From contig CP120722.1 in assembly GCA_029719485.1 (NCBI GenBank), positions 2,232,001-2,296,000 on the forward strand: DNA of 64,000 nt. Reading direction: 5' to 3'. Positions within the stretch are counted from its first letter, which is position 1. Every line of letters starts with the position of its first letter. Positions 52,660 through 61,554 of the stretch are shown here, piece after piece. Under the pieces are notes generated by a model, which saw only the letters and a list, made by a program, of their open reading frames with translations, made no database searches and was not told where the DNA came from. The translations under genes were made by a program, and so were the position numbers. This DNA comes from Kiritimatiellota bacterium B12222. Lineage in GTDB: Bacteria > Verrucomicrobiota > Kiritimatiellia > SS1-B-03-39 > UBA6053.

Positions 52660-53646
52660 TTATTTCATTACCACGGTTGCACCACGTTCAGGCATTTCGC
52701 CATCGACCAAGCTGCAATAGGCTATTTTTTCTTTCACCTTTTCAACTTTGAGGGTGCAGATGACTTCGCCTTCTAATCGGTCTAAGATTTCACCTGTATC
52801 AGGATCGATCAGGACTTCGCCTTTGGTTTGAACCACAAATTCTTCACCTGGGGAGATTCCGAATTGCTCACCCCGGTTGATGACCACATTTTTACCTGAA
52901 ATGGTGACGACAGCTCCATCCAGTTTCACATCTTTCATGCCTTTTACTAAGAGTTCCACTGCTTTATCAATGACATCTTGAGCGGCTTCACCGACAGGTT
53001 CTTTGTTGAAGCCTCCAAGGTCTGTATTGATTCCGTTTCCGGAGTAGCCCACTTTTAGTTTGCGGGATCCTGATTTACCCGTGACGCGTTCTTTGGCGAT
53101 GATTTCACCTGTTGAGGTGTCGATCAGGGTGATGATTGCGGTAATCGTAGATTTGCTACCTCCGCCACCAATGCGAATGCCTTTAAACCCAATGCCACCT
53201 TCGCTACCTTGGGTACCTGCTTCCACAGTGGTGATGGCGCCGGTAGCAATATATTTTGCGGAACGAAGCTGTCCGGTGTTGGCTACAGTTGATTTTGCGG
53301 TGCGTCCACTGGCTGCTAAATCTTGTTCGTCCAATACGGTGTCAATTTTATCCCGACTGACGACAACAAAGCGTCCGCTGTCATAAAGTGCACTTTCAAG
53401 CATGATGCCGAGGTTGTTGCCAAGGTTCCATTGTCCAGACCAGCCTGAATCGTTGGTGAAGTCTTTTACACCGATGGCGTGTTTAACTCCTTTGTAGCTA
53501 TCTTTATCCGCTGCTGGGTTGTTGGCTTCTTCGGTTTCGGTGCCACCGCTTCCCAAGAATTTATCCAAGATGGCATGTGAAGGGGTGGTGGCGGCCATGA
53601 GCAATCCGAGGATAAGTCCACGGGTGAGGTAAGTCGTTGTTTTCAT
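52660..53646 (-). CDS. CsgG-like outer-envelope protein
   Basis: The 328-residue protein has a signal peptide (MKTTTYLTRGLILGLLMAATTPSHA, no lipobox Cys). It shows the CsgG-family core: IGVKDFTNDSGW, LGIMLESALYDSGRFVVVSRDKIDTVLDEQDLAASG, AKYIATGAITTVE, and TITAIITLIDTSTGEIIAKERVTG. The C-terminal 110 residues form an added beta domain (GAVVTISGKNVVINRGEQFGISPGEEFVVQTKG) common in CsgG-like proteins outside curli systems. True CsgG forms the curlin secretion pore and is a lipoprotein; with no lipobox and no curli genes nearby, curli secretion is unlikely. It is monocistronic. Confidence 0.8.
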   Translation of the reverse strand: MKTTTYLTRGLILGLLMAATTPSHAILDKFLGSGGTETEEANNPAADKDSYKGVKHAIGVKDFTNDSGWSGQWNLGNNLGIMLESALYDSGRFVVVSRDKIDTVLDEQDLAASGRTAKSTVANTGQLRSAKYIATGAITTVEAGTQGSEGGIGFKGIRIGGGGSKSTITAIITLIDTSTGEIIAKERVTGKSGSRKLKVGYSGNGINTDLGGFNKEPVGEAAQDVIDKAVELLVKGMKDVKLDGAVVTISGKNVVINRGEQFGISPGEEFVVQTKGEVLIDPDTGEILDRLEGEVICTLKVEKVKEKIAYCSLVDGEMPERGATVVMK

Positions 53647-53712
53647 AATTTAATCTTCTCCAAATAAGTGTAATAGTTTCCTATAGTAAAAACCACTTGC
53701 TTGGGATGCAAG

Positions 53713-54096
53713 TTAGAAATCATGATTACAGTCAGGACAATGTCCCGTCAGGGTGATGTCGTGTTGAATAACATCGAATCCTTTGGGGAGATTTAAGTCT
53801 TTTTTCAGGAAACATCCTTCTAAATCAAATACCTTGTCACAGCTGCTGCAGTGAAAATGGTGATGGTGATGAAGCCCCGCTTTCTCATAACGCGTATTTT
53901 GGCCGGGTAAATCTACGGGACGTAAGAGTCCTTCTTCGACCATTTCATTAATCGCACGGTACACGGTGGCTATTCCCAAGCGGGGGACTTGTTTACGGGC
54001 AAGATCGCAAACTTCCGTGGGACTCAGAGGGCGTTGGATGTTTGTAAAAGCTTCTTCAATCGCACTTTTCTGCTTGGTATTTCGTTTCGCGGTCAT
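53713..54096 (-). CDS. Fur-family metalloregulator
   Basis: The 127-residue protein has a winged helix (AIEEAFTNIQRPLSPTEVCDLARKQVPRLGIATVYRAINEMVEEGLL). The metal-binding C-terminal domain has HHHHHFHCSSCDKVFDLEGC and a second CxxC in GHCPDCN, the structural zinc site. It lacks a clear extra feature to tell Fur from Zur or PerR. Such proteins repress metal-uptake or stress genes when loaded with metal. Its start overlaps the stop of the VC0807-type membrane gene by 4 bp, suggesting co-expression with it. Confidence 0.9.
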   Translation of the reverse strand: MTAKRNTKQKSAIEEAFTNIQRPLSPTEVCDLARKQVPRLGIATVYRAINEMVEEGLLRPVDLPGQNTRYEKAGLHHHHHFHCSSCDKVFDLEGCFLKKDLNLPKGFDVIQHDITLTGHCPDCNHDF

Positions 54097-54875
54097 GCGC
54101 CCTCGTTTCCTTCATTTTTTGGTGTGGCTTTTTCGGCGCGTTTTTTTTCGAGCGCCGCATCTTTAGCCGCGAGTTTTTCCCGAACTTCGGGGTGCAACAC
54201 GTCATCCAAAGGGTGTCCGGTTGCCGTTTCGATGCCTTTCATCAATTTCATCAAGGCCACCATCATCACGATGGTTGTGGGGAGGGCGATTACCGGCCAA
54301 CTGAGGGCCGTCATTTTGCCAATTTCACTGTTAAACGCTTCGGTGCCTGATGGACTTTTTACCAACCATTCGGCTAAGGCGTAATTTAAAACAGCACTGA
54401 GTGCAAAGGAGCCGACCATCCATCCTGTGCAGGAGGACATCACTTGATCAAAATCTTTGCGGGTGCCTTTTTCATCCAGAGAGGCTTCAATGAGATCTAC
54501 ATCAAACAATTCAGGGGAAAATAACAATGAGCGGATCAAGGGTTTTTTGGTGAAAGAGGATACGTAAATCGCGATGCCGAAGAGCAGGGGAACCGCCGCC
54601 TCTTTGATGGCGATCCATTGGGTGGGAATGTTTTCAAACAATCCTACCGCGCCCGTAATCAATACACTGATAAAACCAATGATGGAGAACATATTGATTT
54701 TTTTGCGCGTGATGAAATCATAGATACCATAGATCAGTGGCAGGGACAGGGCCATGATCAAGATGGGGGCCGGATCCAATTGAAACCATTTCCCACCTTT
54801 GGTCAGCAGTAAGGATGGGAGGACAACGTTGAGGATCAGATTGACCCAGATATTTTCTCGTTTGTGTGTAGACAT
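54093..54875 (-). CDS. VC0807-type membrane protein
   Basis: The 260-residue protein has about six hydrophobic segments. It opens NLILNVVLPSLLLTKGG, then PILIMALSLPLIYGIYDF, INMFSIIGFISVLITGAVGLF and IAIKEAAVPLLFGIAIYVS, a pattern I associate with the VC0807 family (related to intracellular septation protein A). Its tail is highly charged (KLAAKDAALEKKRAEKATPKNEGNEGA). The function is unknown. It is coupled by 4-bp overlap to the Fur-family gene, so metal or redox control is possible. Confidence 0.65.
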   Translation of the reverse strand: MSTHKRENIWVNLILNVVLPSLLLTKGGKWFQLDPAPILIMALSLPLIYGIYDFITRKKINMFSIIGFISVLITGAVGLFENIPTQWIAIKEAAVPLLFGIAIYVSSFTKKPLIRSLLFSPELFDVDLIEASLDEKGTRKDFDQVMSSCTGWMVGSFALSAVLNYALAEWLVKSPSGTEAFNSEIGKMTALSWPVIALPTTIVMMVALMKLMKGIETATGHPLDDVLHPEVREKLAAKDAALEKKRAEKATPKNEGNEGA

Positions 54876-54915
54876 GCGAATTTGCTATGTAGTGGAGGAG
54901 GGCCTGTCGATCTTT

Positions 54916-56292
54916 TTATGAAACAGGGACTAAACGTACCAATTGACTGCCGGTGCTTTCGAGGATGACATAAATCATTCCGTCTGGTGAAGATTTGATG
55001 TCGCGAATCCGACCTTGATCTTTCATGATGACTTCCCGTTCGACGATGCCGTGTTGTCCGATGCGTAAGCGTTCAATCACTTGTGCTTTTAAGCCGCCGA
55101 CGAGTAAATCTCCAGCCCAACCCGGGTAGTGTTCCCCATCAACAAAGGCCATGCCACAAGTGGCTATCGAGGGTGTCCAGTGCATAACAGGTGCTTCCAT
55201 GCCTGGGAGTTGGGTGTGTGCGGTAATGGGTTTTCCATTGTAATGAATACCAAAGGTGACCTCGGGCCAGCCGTAATTGAGACCTTTGCGAATGAGGTTT
55301 AGTTCGTCTCCACCACGTGGTCCGTGTTCCGTGGACCAGATTTCTTGGCTTCCGGGTCTGAGTACCAGTGCTTGTGGGTTTCGGTGTCCATAGGACCAAA
55401 TGCTGGGGGTGTCGGAGTTGGTGACGAAGGGATTGTCCTCAGGAATGCGTCCATCCTCATGCACACGATGGATTTTACCCGTGGGGCGGTTGAGGTCCTG
55501 GGCCTGATCGCTGGCACCACGATCTCCAATCGAAAAGAAGACGTAGCCATCTTGAAAGATGATTCGCGTGCCAAAATGATGTGAGCTCCCTCTGTAAAAC
55601 TTTTCTTTGGCTTTAAAAATGAGCTCTTGATCCACCCAAATATTCTGTTTTACCCGTCCTCGGACCACGGAGGTCATTGATTGGTTTTGGTTTCCTTCAG
55701 CAAAAGCTAAGTAAATCCAGCCATTGGATTCATAATCGGGATGAACTGCCACATCGAGCATGCCGCCTTGGCCTTTGCGCACCACCGCGGGTGTACCTTG
55801 AATCGCAGGCCCGAGCGTGCCATCAGCTTCGATGATTTTGACGGGGCCGTCTATTTCGGTAATAATTTTACGACCTTCCGGCAAAAAAGAAATCCCCCAC
55901 ATTTTCTGATCGTTGTGGAGGACGACATCCCTACGGTACTTTTGATGTTGGGTATGGCTGATGCCGGCTTTGATTTCCGGCGCTTTGGGTTTATTGGCTG
56001 CAGTATTTAGTTCGCGGATATAGACGACGAGTGCTTGGATTTGTTCATCACTCAGCGTGTGGCCAAAGGCTTGCATCCCCAGTTGGGGCATGCCATTTTT
56101 GATGATTCCCGCCAATTCTTCGTCGCTACTGCCATATTTCCATTCGTTATCGATGAATGAGGCGCCTAGGCCCCCTTGTCCTTTTGCGCCATGGCAGACG
56201 GTACAGTATTGGGTGTAGGTTTGTTTGACATCGGCCCGGGTCCATGACGCAAGGATCCAGACACAGAAGAAAACGGAAATTTTAGTTTTCAT
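54916..56292 (-). CDS. Cytochrome c-fused PQQ-type aldose sugar dehydrogenase
   Basis: The start at 56292 ([20 protein letters not shown]) gives a signal peptide; the longer frame lies inside msrB. The 458-residue protein has a cytochrome c module (heme motif CTVCH near residue 32, distal Met in [10 protein letters not shown]). A six-bladed beta-propeller of the soluble quinoprotein glucose dehydrogenase/Hhip class follows: [110 protein letters not shown]. It oxidises aldoses in the periplasm and passes electrons to its own heme. It overlaps msrB by 11 bases. Confidence 0.85.
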   Translation of the reverse strand: MKTKISVFFCVWILASWTRADVKQTYTQYCTVCHGAKGQGGLGASFIDNEWKYGSSDEELAGIIKNGMPQLGMQAFGHTLSDEQIQALVVYIRELNTAANKPKAPEIKAGISHTQHQKYRRDVVLHNDQKMWGISFLPEGRKIITEIDGPVKIIEADGTLGPAIQGTPAVVRKGQGGMLDVAVHPDYESNGWIYLAFAEGNQNQSMTSVVRGRVKQNIWVDQELIFKAKEKFYRGSSHHFGTRIIFQDGYVFFSIGDRGASDQAQDLNRPTGKIHRVHEDGRIPEDNPFVTNSDTPSIWSYGHRNPQALVLRPGSQEIWSTEHGPRGGDELNLIRKGLNYGWPEVTFGIHYNGKPITAHTQLPGMEAPVMHWTPSIATCGMAFVDGEHYPGWAGDLLVGGLKAQVIERLRIGQHGIVEREVIMKDQGRIRDIKSSPDGMIYVILESTGSQLVRLVPVS

Positions 56293-56707
56293 CACAAGAA
56301 GGCACAAGATCGATACAGACCGAATTGATGCAATAGCGGAGGTTGGTGGGGGGCGGTCCATCGGGAAAGACATGTCCCAAGTGGGCACCACAAGTGGCAC
56401 ATCGTACTTCTGTACGTACCCGGCCTAAAGAATGATCAGCAATTTCTTCCATGGCGTCTTCAGCCACGGGTTCAAAATAACTGGGCCATCCACATCCTGA
56501 ATCAAATTTTGCATCGGAGCGAAACAGAGGTGCTTTACAACAGACACAGTGATAAAGGCCGGCTGTTTTTTCATCGGTGTATTCGCCAGACCAGGGTCGT
56601 TCGGTTCCTCGTTCTACGCACACCCGAAATTGTTCAGGCGTTAGCTTATGTTTCCAGTAGGTTCTGCTTTCTGGATGATCAGGATCAATTTTAGGGAAGG
56701 ATTGCAT
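56282..56707 (-). CDS. msrB: Peptide-methionine (R)-S-oxide reductase
   Basis: The 141-residue protein has two zinc-binding CxxC pairs (HCVCC and [13 protein letters not shown]), the active-site block [13 protein letters not shown], and the catalytic Cys in [15 protein letters not shown] (RYCINS). It reduces methionine-R-sulfoxide in proteins. The start at 56707 ([29 protein letters not shown]) matches the usual MsrB beginning; a TTG nine codons earlier is possible. There is no signal peptide. It overlaps the sugar dehydrogenase gene by 11 bases and is divergent from the DUF1295 gene. Confidence 0.94.
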   Translation of the reverse strand: MQSFPKIDPDHPESRTYWKHKLTPEQFRVCVERGTERPWSGEYTDEKTAGLYHCVCCKAPLFRSDAKFDSGCGWPSYFEPVAEDAMEEIADHSLGRVRTEVRCATCGAHLGHVFPDGPPPTNLRYCINSVCIDLVPSCDEN

Positions 56708-56821
56708 GTGAATATTCTGCACCAATCTTGCCAAGATGCAAGAAGGGACGCTGTCGTAGAGATTTTTAATGAAAATGACTTCGGCGCTGTAAGGTTCCGC
56801 TCGGGGAGGCGAACTGTGGGT

Positions 56822-57601
56822 ATGTTGGCACCACTTTTACTTTCGATTTTACTTTCTACGTTGCTTCAATTTGTGCTTTGGCGATATGCCACCCGTATTC
56901 AAAACGCGGGGTGGGTCGATTTTGGATGGTCTGCAGGCATGGTGATGGCTGCCGTGGTGATGTTGTGGAGTTCTGATTTCTCGTGGAGGGCGCTGTTGGT
57001 TTCGTTGTTGCTATTTCTCTGGGCGGGAAGGTTGGCGAGTCATTTGTTGTTGGATCGTCTGTGGGGGAATGCGAAGGAAGATACGCGTTACCAAAATTTA
57101 AGACGTCATTGGGGGGAGACTGCTGATCGGAATTTTCTAGGGCTGTTTCTGGGGCAGGCGCTGTTGGTGGGATTGTTTATGGTACCTGCATTGGTTGTTT
57201 CCAGGCGTGCGGGTGCCTCTCCCGATGTTTGGGATGTTTTGGGACTTGGGGTTGCCTGCTTGGCCATTGCGGGGGAATCCCTTGCGGACCGTCAATTGGC
57301 ACGCTTTCGTAAAGATCCCTCCATGAAAGGACAAGTGTGCCGCCGGGGGATGTGGCGATACAGCCGACATCCGAACTATTTTTGTGAATGGGTGCAGTGG
57401 TTTGGATATGTGCTGATGGCGGTGGGGAGTCCGCTGTGGATACTGACGCTTTTGGGTCCCATTTTTATGTACGTTTTTCTTCGTTTCGTAACAGGTATCC
57501 CTCATACTGAGAGACAATCTCTTAAATCCAGAGGGGATGCCTACCGTGATTATCAACAAACAACCCCGGTGTTTTTCCCATGGATTCCTCACAACTCTTA
57601 A
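56822..57601 (+). CDS. DUF1295 family membrane protein
   Basis: The start at 56822 places the first membrane helix at the N-terminus ([20 protein letters not shown]). The longer frame from 56648 runs through the msrB promoter and start. The 259-residue protein has about six helices and the DUF1295/steroid 5-alpha-reductase-like C-terminal block [25 protein letters not shown]...[19 protein letters not shown]. These proteins resemble NAD(P)H-dependent lipid or steroid reductases; no substrate is known here. Its last 22 bases overlap the cyclopropane synthase gene, so the two are coupled and probably act on membrane lipids. Confidence 0.83.
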   Translation: MLAPLLLSILLSTLLQFVLWRYATRIQNAGWVDFGWSAGMVMAAVVMLWSSDFSWRALLVSLLLFLWAGRLASHLLLDRLWGNAKEDTRYQNLRRHWGETADRNFLGLFLGQALLVGLFMVPALVVSRRAGASPDVWDVLGLGVACLAIAGESLADRQLARFRKDPSMKGQVCRRGMWRYSRHPNYFCEWVQWFGYVLMAVGSPLWILTLLGPIFMYVFLRFVTGIPHTERQSLKSRGDAYRDYQQTTPVFFPWIPHNS

Positions 57602-58800
57602 ATGCATCGTATTCTGAAATGGCACAGCTCTCTTCTTGGGATCGCATTCTGATTTCAACCTTCCAATTTTTAAAAGGAGGGACGCTTCAGTTGACCTTTG
57701 CGGACGGGAGTAGTTTTTCGTTGGGTAAGGGGGCGCAAGACCACGCGGATCTACATCTTCGCGAGCATGGACTTTCAAAAGAAATTTTGTTGGGGGGCGG
57801 CATGGCTTTGGCCGAATCCTATATCCAAGGTAAATGGGAGACGCAAAATTTAAGTGCGTTGTTGCGGATACTGGCCCAGAGTCAGCAGGACATGGGCTTG
57901 TTCGCCAAAGGAACCTCTCAAGTACTTCGGAAAATGGATGGATTGGTTCATAAACTTCGTCGCAATACCAAAGAGAATGCCGTCAAAAATATTCAGGAAC
58001 ATTACGACCTGAGTAATGAATTATATGCAACATTTTTGGATCCAAGTCTGACTTATAGTGCGGCCATTTTTGCGGACAAGGATGAGAGTCTGGAGACGGC
58101 GCAACTTCGTAAAATTGATCGGCTGATTGATCAATTGGGACTCAATGCTGAGCACCACGTGTTAGAAATTGGCAGTGGTTGGGGGGCCTGTGCCATTCGG
58201 ATGGCGCGCAAAAGTGGATGTCGGGTGACCAGTGTGACCTTATCGGAACGGCAGGCCGAGGAAGGGCGTCGACGCATTGTGGCTGCGGGAGTAGAGGATC
58301 TGGTTGAGATTCGAATTCAGGATTATCGAGATGTCGAAGGGAGCTTTGATCATGTGGTGAGTATTGAAATGATTGAAGCGGTTGGACATGAATTTTTGCC
58401 CGAATATTTTGATGTCGTCGCGTCGCGATTGAAATCAGGTGGACGATTTGCCTTACAGGCGATTACCATTCCCGATGAACGATATGCCGACTATAACCGC
58501 AGTGTTGATTTTATTCGCAAACATATTTTCCCCGGCGGACATTTACCCAGTCCTGCACTCTTAGAGGGGTTTTGTTCTGAGAGGGGTTTGCAGGAAGTTG
58601 ACGCCTTTGAATTTGGCAAAGACTATGCCGAGACCTTACGTCGCTGGTGCACCGCGTTCATGGCTCATGGTCAGCAGGTGATGGCCTTGGGATTTGACGA
58701 TGCCTTTATTCGCAAGTGGCAGTATTATTTGTGTTACTGTGAAGCAGGATTTGACACTCAGTTAATTCATGTGCGTCAATACTGCTATCAAAAAGCCTAA
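57580..58800 (+). CDS. cfa: Cyclopropane-fatty-acyl-phospholipid synthase family methyltransferase
   Basis: The 406-residue protein has an N-terminal lipid-binding region and the CFA methyltransferase domain: HYDLSNELYATFLDPSLTYSAAIF (family block), the AdoMet loop LEIGSGWGACAIRMARKSGCRVTSVTLSERQ, SFDHVVSIEMIEAVGHEFLPEYF (catalytic Glu), and FIRKHIFPGGHLPS. It adds a methylene from AdoMet across the double bonds of phospholipid acyl chains. It overlaps the DUF1295 gene, a common partner of CFA synthases, and its last 4 bases overlap the convergent TRAP permease gene. Confidence 0.9.
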   Translation: MDSSQLLNASYSEMAQLSSWDRILISTFQFLKGGTLQLTFADGSSFSLGKGAQDHADLHLREHGLSKEILLGGGMALAESYIQGKWETQNLSALLRILAQSQQDMGLFAKGTSQVLRKMDGLVHKLRRNTKENAVKNIQEHYDLSNELYATFLDPSLTYSAAIFADKDESLETAQLRKIDRLIDQLGLNAEHHVLEIGSGWGACAIRMARKSGCRVTSVTLSERQAEEGRRRIVAAGVEDLVEIRIQDYRDVEGSFDHVVSIEMIEAVGHEFLPEYFDVVASRLKSGGRFALQAITIPDERYADYNRSVDFIRKHIFPGGHLPSPALLEGFCSERGLQEVDAFEFGKDYAETLRRWCTAFMAHGQQVMALGFDDAFIRKWQYYLCYCEAGFDTQLIHVRQYCYQKA

Positions 58801-60791
58801 GCCATTTTTTTGAGGCTCATTCCTTGAATGAAAAAGACGGCGGCGTAGACAGAAAGGCCGACCACTGACCATGCGATGGCCCCCAAGGGGAGGAAATGAT
58901 CCATGGAGCCCGGTCTGAATAATATCCAGGTACTGATCAATAATAGGGCGCCTTCCCACCAATGGTTTTTACGTCGTAAAAAGCCCTGGGTGGCGGCGGC
59001 AAAAGCAAACATGCCTGCTAAAGCCGTAAATACCACCGCGCAAATCTCCACGGGTCCTTTGACGCCCATCAGGAGCAGACGATGGTTGAACAGAAACATA
59101 AAGGGTAAAATCGCGGTACGAATATCATACATGAAGCCTTGGATGCCGGTTTTGATGGGGTCGGCTTTAGAAATAGCGGCTGCGGCATAGGCCGAGAGCC
59201 CCACGGGCGGAGTATCATCCGATAAAATACCGAAGTAAAAGACAAAAAGATGAATGGCGATGAGGGGAATGTCCAAGCCAAATCCAACCGCCAAAACTTC
59301 GATGGCTTTGGCGGTTAAGCTGGCCATCACAATGTAGTTGGCGGTGGTGGGGAGTCCCATGCCTAAGATGAGACTTACCAAGGCGGTGACGATTAGCATG
59401 CCTGCGAGGGTGCCTCCGGAGAGGATGCGAATGACTTCAGTGACTTGACTGCTTAGGCCCAAACTGAGTACGCCGACGATGATACCGGCGGCCGCGACGG
59501 CCACCCCGATGGTGATCATATTCTTTGCGCCGCTGACCATGCCGTTTCCGATGATCGGAAGTGCTGTACGTAGTCCTTTCCGACCTTCGGAAACGAGATG
59601 CTGAATCACCACGACGGCGATCAGGGTGAGGATCCCCACCAAGGCGGCGTATCTGGGGCTCCGCCGTTCGATGATGAGCAGATACATCAGAGCGATGAGA
59701 GGAATTAAAAAGTGAATGCCGCTGAAAAAGGTTTTACGGAAATGGGGAAGTTCGGAGCGGGGGATAGGTTGAATATCCAGTTTAAGTGCTTCGAGGTGGG
59801 TGATGTATAAGAGGGCTAAATATGAGATGGTCGCAGGTAAAAAGGCCGCTTTCACTACGGCGGCATAAGGCATGTTACAAGTTTCCGCGATGATGAAGGC
59901 CGCGGCTCCCATGATGGGGGGCATGAGCTGTCCGTTGGTGCTGGCAGCCACTTCAATCGCCCCAGCTTTGACGGCGGGATATCCTGCGCGTTTCATGAGC
60001 GGGATGGTAAAGGTTCCTGTGGTTACGGTATTGGCAATACTGCTACCATTGATCATGCCCGTGAGGCCGCTGGCCAACACAGATGCTTTGGCCGGCCCCC
60101 CTCTGAATCCGCCCAAAAGACTGAAGGCCAAATCGATAAAGTATTTGCCCCCTCCGGCTTTCTCGAGCAGTGCACCAAAGAGCACAAACAAGAATACAGT
60201 GTTTGCGGACACTTCCAACGGAACCCCAAAGATACCTTGGGTGGTAAGGGACAAAGTTTCGATGATGCGCGAAAGAGGGGTGGCGGCAGTGGCCAATACC
60301 CCCGGGAAATATTCGCTAAAGAGGCTGTAGAAAATAAAAAAGCCGGCCACGGAGGGCAACGCGGGACCGACGGCACGTCGGGCGGCTTCCAACAAAAAGA
60401 GTAGTAGAAATCCTCCCGCCAGCATATCACGTAAGAGAGGAGCTCCAATGCGTTGGGATAATCCTTCGCGGTCGAAGACAATGTAGAGGGCACAAAAGGC
60501 GGCGGCGATTGCGCAGAGGATGTCCCACCAAGGAAGGCGATCGCGGGGGCTGAGTTTTGGAAGGCGGCCCTTGCGAAACATGGGGAAGCATAAAAACACC
60601 AAGGCAATCGCGAAAGCCAGGTGAACGGAACGAACGACTTCGGCGTTGAGCGTCCACGTTTTGGCAATGAGTAATTGGAAGACGGACCAGCTAAATGCTA
60701 GCGCTGTTACCAAGAGGCCCGATTTGCCGGTTAAATGACGGGGGCCTTGCTCGCGATCTTCAATATCTTGTAAATCAGTAGCTGAACTCAT
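58797..60791 (-). CDS. TRAP transporter fused permease (4TM/12TM, TAXI type)
   Basis: The 664-residue protein is nearly all membrane. The N-terminal DctQ-like four helices run to about 130. The DctM-like body follows with GVPLEVSANTVFLFVLFGALLEKAGGGKYFIDLAFSLLGGFRGGPAKASVLASGLTGMINGSSIANTVTTGTFTIPLMKRAGYPAVKAGAIEVAASTNGQLMPPIMGAAAFI. That block is diagnostic for fused TAXI-TRAP permeases. These use a sodium gradient with a periplasmic TAXI binding protein to import carboxylates or similar. No TAXI gene is in the window. A run of 11 G lies 61 bp upstream. Confidence 0.88.
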   Translation of the reverse strand: MSSATDLQDIEDREQGPRHLTGKSGLLVTALAFSWSVFQLLIAKTWTLNAEVVRSVHLAFAIALVFLCFPMFRKGRLPKLSPRDRLPWWDILCAIAAAFCALYIVFDREGLSQRIGAPLLRDMLAGGFLLLFLLEAARRAVGPALPSVAGFFIFYSLFSEYFPGVLATAATPLSRIIETLSLTTQGIFGVPLEVSANTVFLFVLFGALLEKAGGGKYFIDLAFSLLGGFRGGPAKASVLASGLTGMINGSSIANTVTTGTFTIPLMKRAGYPAVKAGAIEVAASTNGQLMPPIMGAAAFIIAETCNMPYAAVVKAAFLPATISYLALLYITHLEALKLDIQPIPRSELPHFRKTFFSGIHFLIPLIALMYLLIIERRSPRYAALVGILTLIAVVVIQHLVSEGRKGLRTALPIIGNGMVSGAKNMITIGVAVAAAGIIVGVLSLGLSSQVTEVIRILSGGTLAGMLIVTALVSLILGMGLPTTANYIVMASLTAKAIEVLAVGFGLDIPLIAIHLFVFYFGILSDDTPPVGLSAYAAAAISKADPIKTGIQGFMYDIRTAILPFMFLFNHRLLLMGVKGPVEICAVVFTALAGMFAFAAATQGFLRRKNHWWEGALLLISTWILFRPGSMDHFLPLGAIAWSVVGLSVYAAVFFIQGMSLKKMA

Positions 60792-60851
60792 GAGCGGAGC
60801 TTGTCGGCTCTCTCAAAAAAATCAATCATCATTCGAAAAGAAGGCCGGGGA

Positions 60852-60904
60852 GGGGGGGGGGGAGCGTTCAGAGTTCAGCGTTGAGATCTGAACGCTGAAC
60901 TCTG
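60852..60904. repeat. Poly-G run and 36-bp near-perfect palindrome upstream of the TRAP gene
   Basis: Eleven consecutive G (60852-60862) precede CAGAGTTCAGCGTT (60869-60882), which pairs with AACGCTGAACTCTG (60891-60904) around an 8-base loop. It sits between the stop of orn and the start of the TRAP permease gene. No T-run follows in the orn direction, so a terminator role is uncertain. Confidence 0.7.
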
Positions 60905-60924
60905 ATCGTAAAACTGTCGGAACT

Positions 60925-61554
60925 TTACTGCAGATCCACTTTCAATTTAGAACGATAATAGGCCAATTCCGCGATACTGGCTTGAATATCAAAATAGGCG
61001 TCATGTTGCCCCATGTCTTCGTTCAGGTGCGCTTCAGGGAAGTAACGTTTGATGAATGCGGGATCTTCCTTGGGGGGAAGGGGTTGATCCCAGAAATCCG
61101 TCCACTGCGTTTTAAGGGTGGAGACATCCAATAGACGGTAATGGCTACGGCGCAAGATGCCCGGTAACAAGCGACGAAAGAGATGCCAGTCATTATGCAC
61201 GGAGTTGCCGGCAATGATCGGTCGATCGCCAGGTTGTTCCTGAATGGGACCAATAATTTTATCGATATACCCACACATACGCACTTCCGCATCGGCCAAG
61301 GTGACGGCTTGGGGACCTAAACAGCCTTTGACAATATGCGGGATGTGTTCTTTGACCCAGGGGCTAATGCCGCGGTCATTTTCACGTTGAATGAACAAAA
61401 CAACATCTTTTTCAGGCGGGGCGAGACGTTTCAGATTTGCATCGGTGGCCATAAGAGCCACCTGCAAAATCTCGGCATCCTCCAGCTCAAGGCTGGAGAA
61501 TTCCGCGTCTAACCATAAATAACCGGGCGCTTGTCTGCGTGAGTGGTAGCTCAT
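60925..61554 (-). CDS. orn: Oligoribonuclease-like DEDDh exonuclease
   Basis: The 209-residue protein has the DEDDh exonuclease motifs: Exo [26 protein letters not shown] (Asp and Glu), Exo [18 protein letters not shown] (Asp), and Exo [26 protein letters not shown] (His and Asp). [11 protein letters not shown], a strong oligoribonuclease signature, lies between them. It degrades 2-5 nt RNAs and linear dinucleotides to mononucleotides. It is slightly longer than E. coli Orn (181), with a long N-terminal lead. Its start overlaps the stop of glgP by 4 bp. Confidence 0.88.
   Translation of the reverse strand: MSYHSRRQAPGYLWLDAEFSSLELEDAEILQVALMATDANLKRLAPPEKDVVLFIQRENDRGISPWVKEHIPHIVKGCLGPQAVTLADAEVRMCGYIDKIIGPIQEQPGDRPIIAGNSVHNDWHLFRRLLPGILRRSHYRLLDVSTLKTQWTDFWDQPLPPKEDPAFIKRYFPEAHLNEDMGQHDAYFDIQASIAELAYYRSKLKVDLQ

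Noticed and set aside
56293..56400. Longer start for the sugar dehydrogenase gene
   Set aside because: The added 36 residues are an out-of-frame reading of msrB and would hide the signal peptide.
56648..56821. Longer start for the DUF1295 gene
   Set aside because: The extra 58 residues run through the opposite-strand msrB start and promoter and are not hydrophobic, while the family begins at the first membrane helix.
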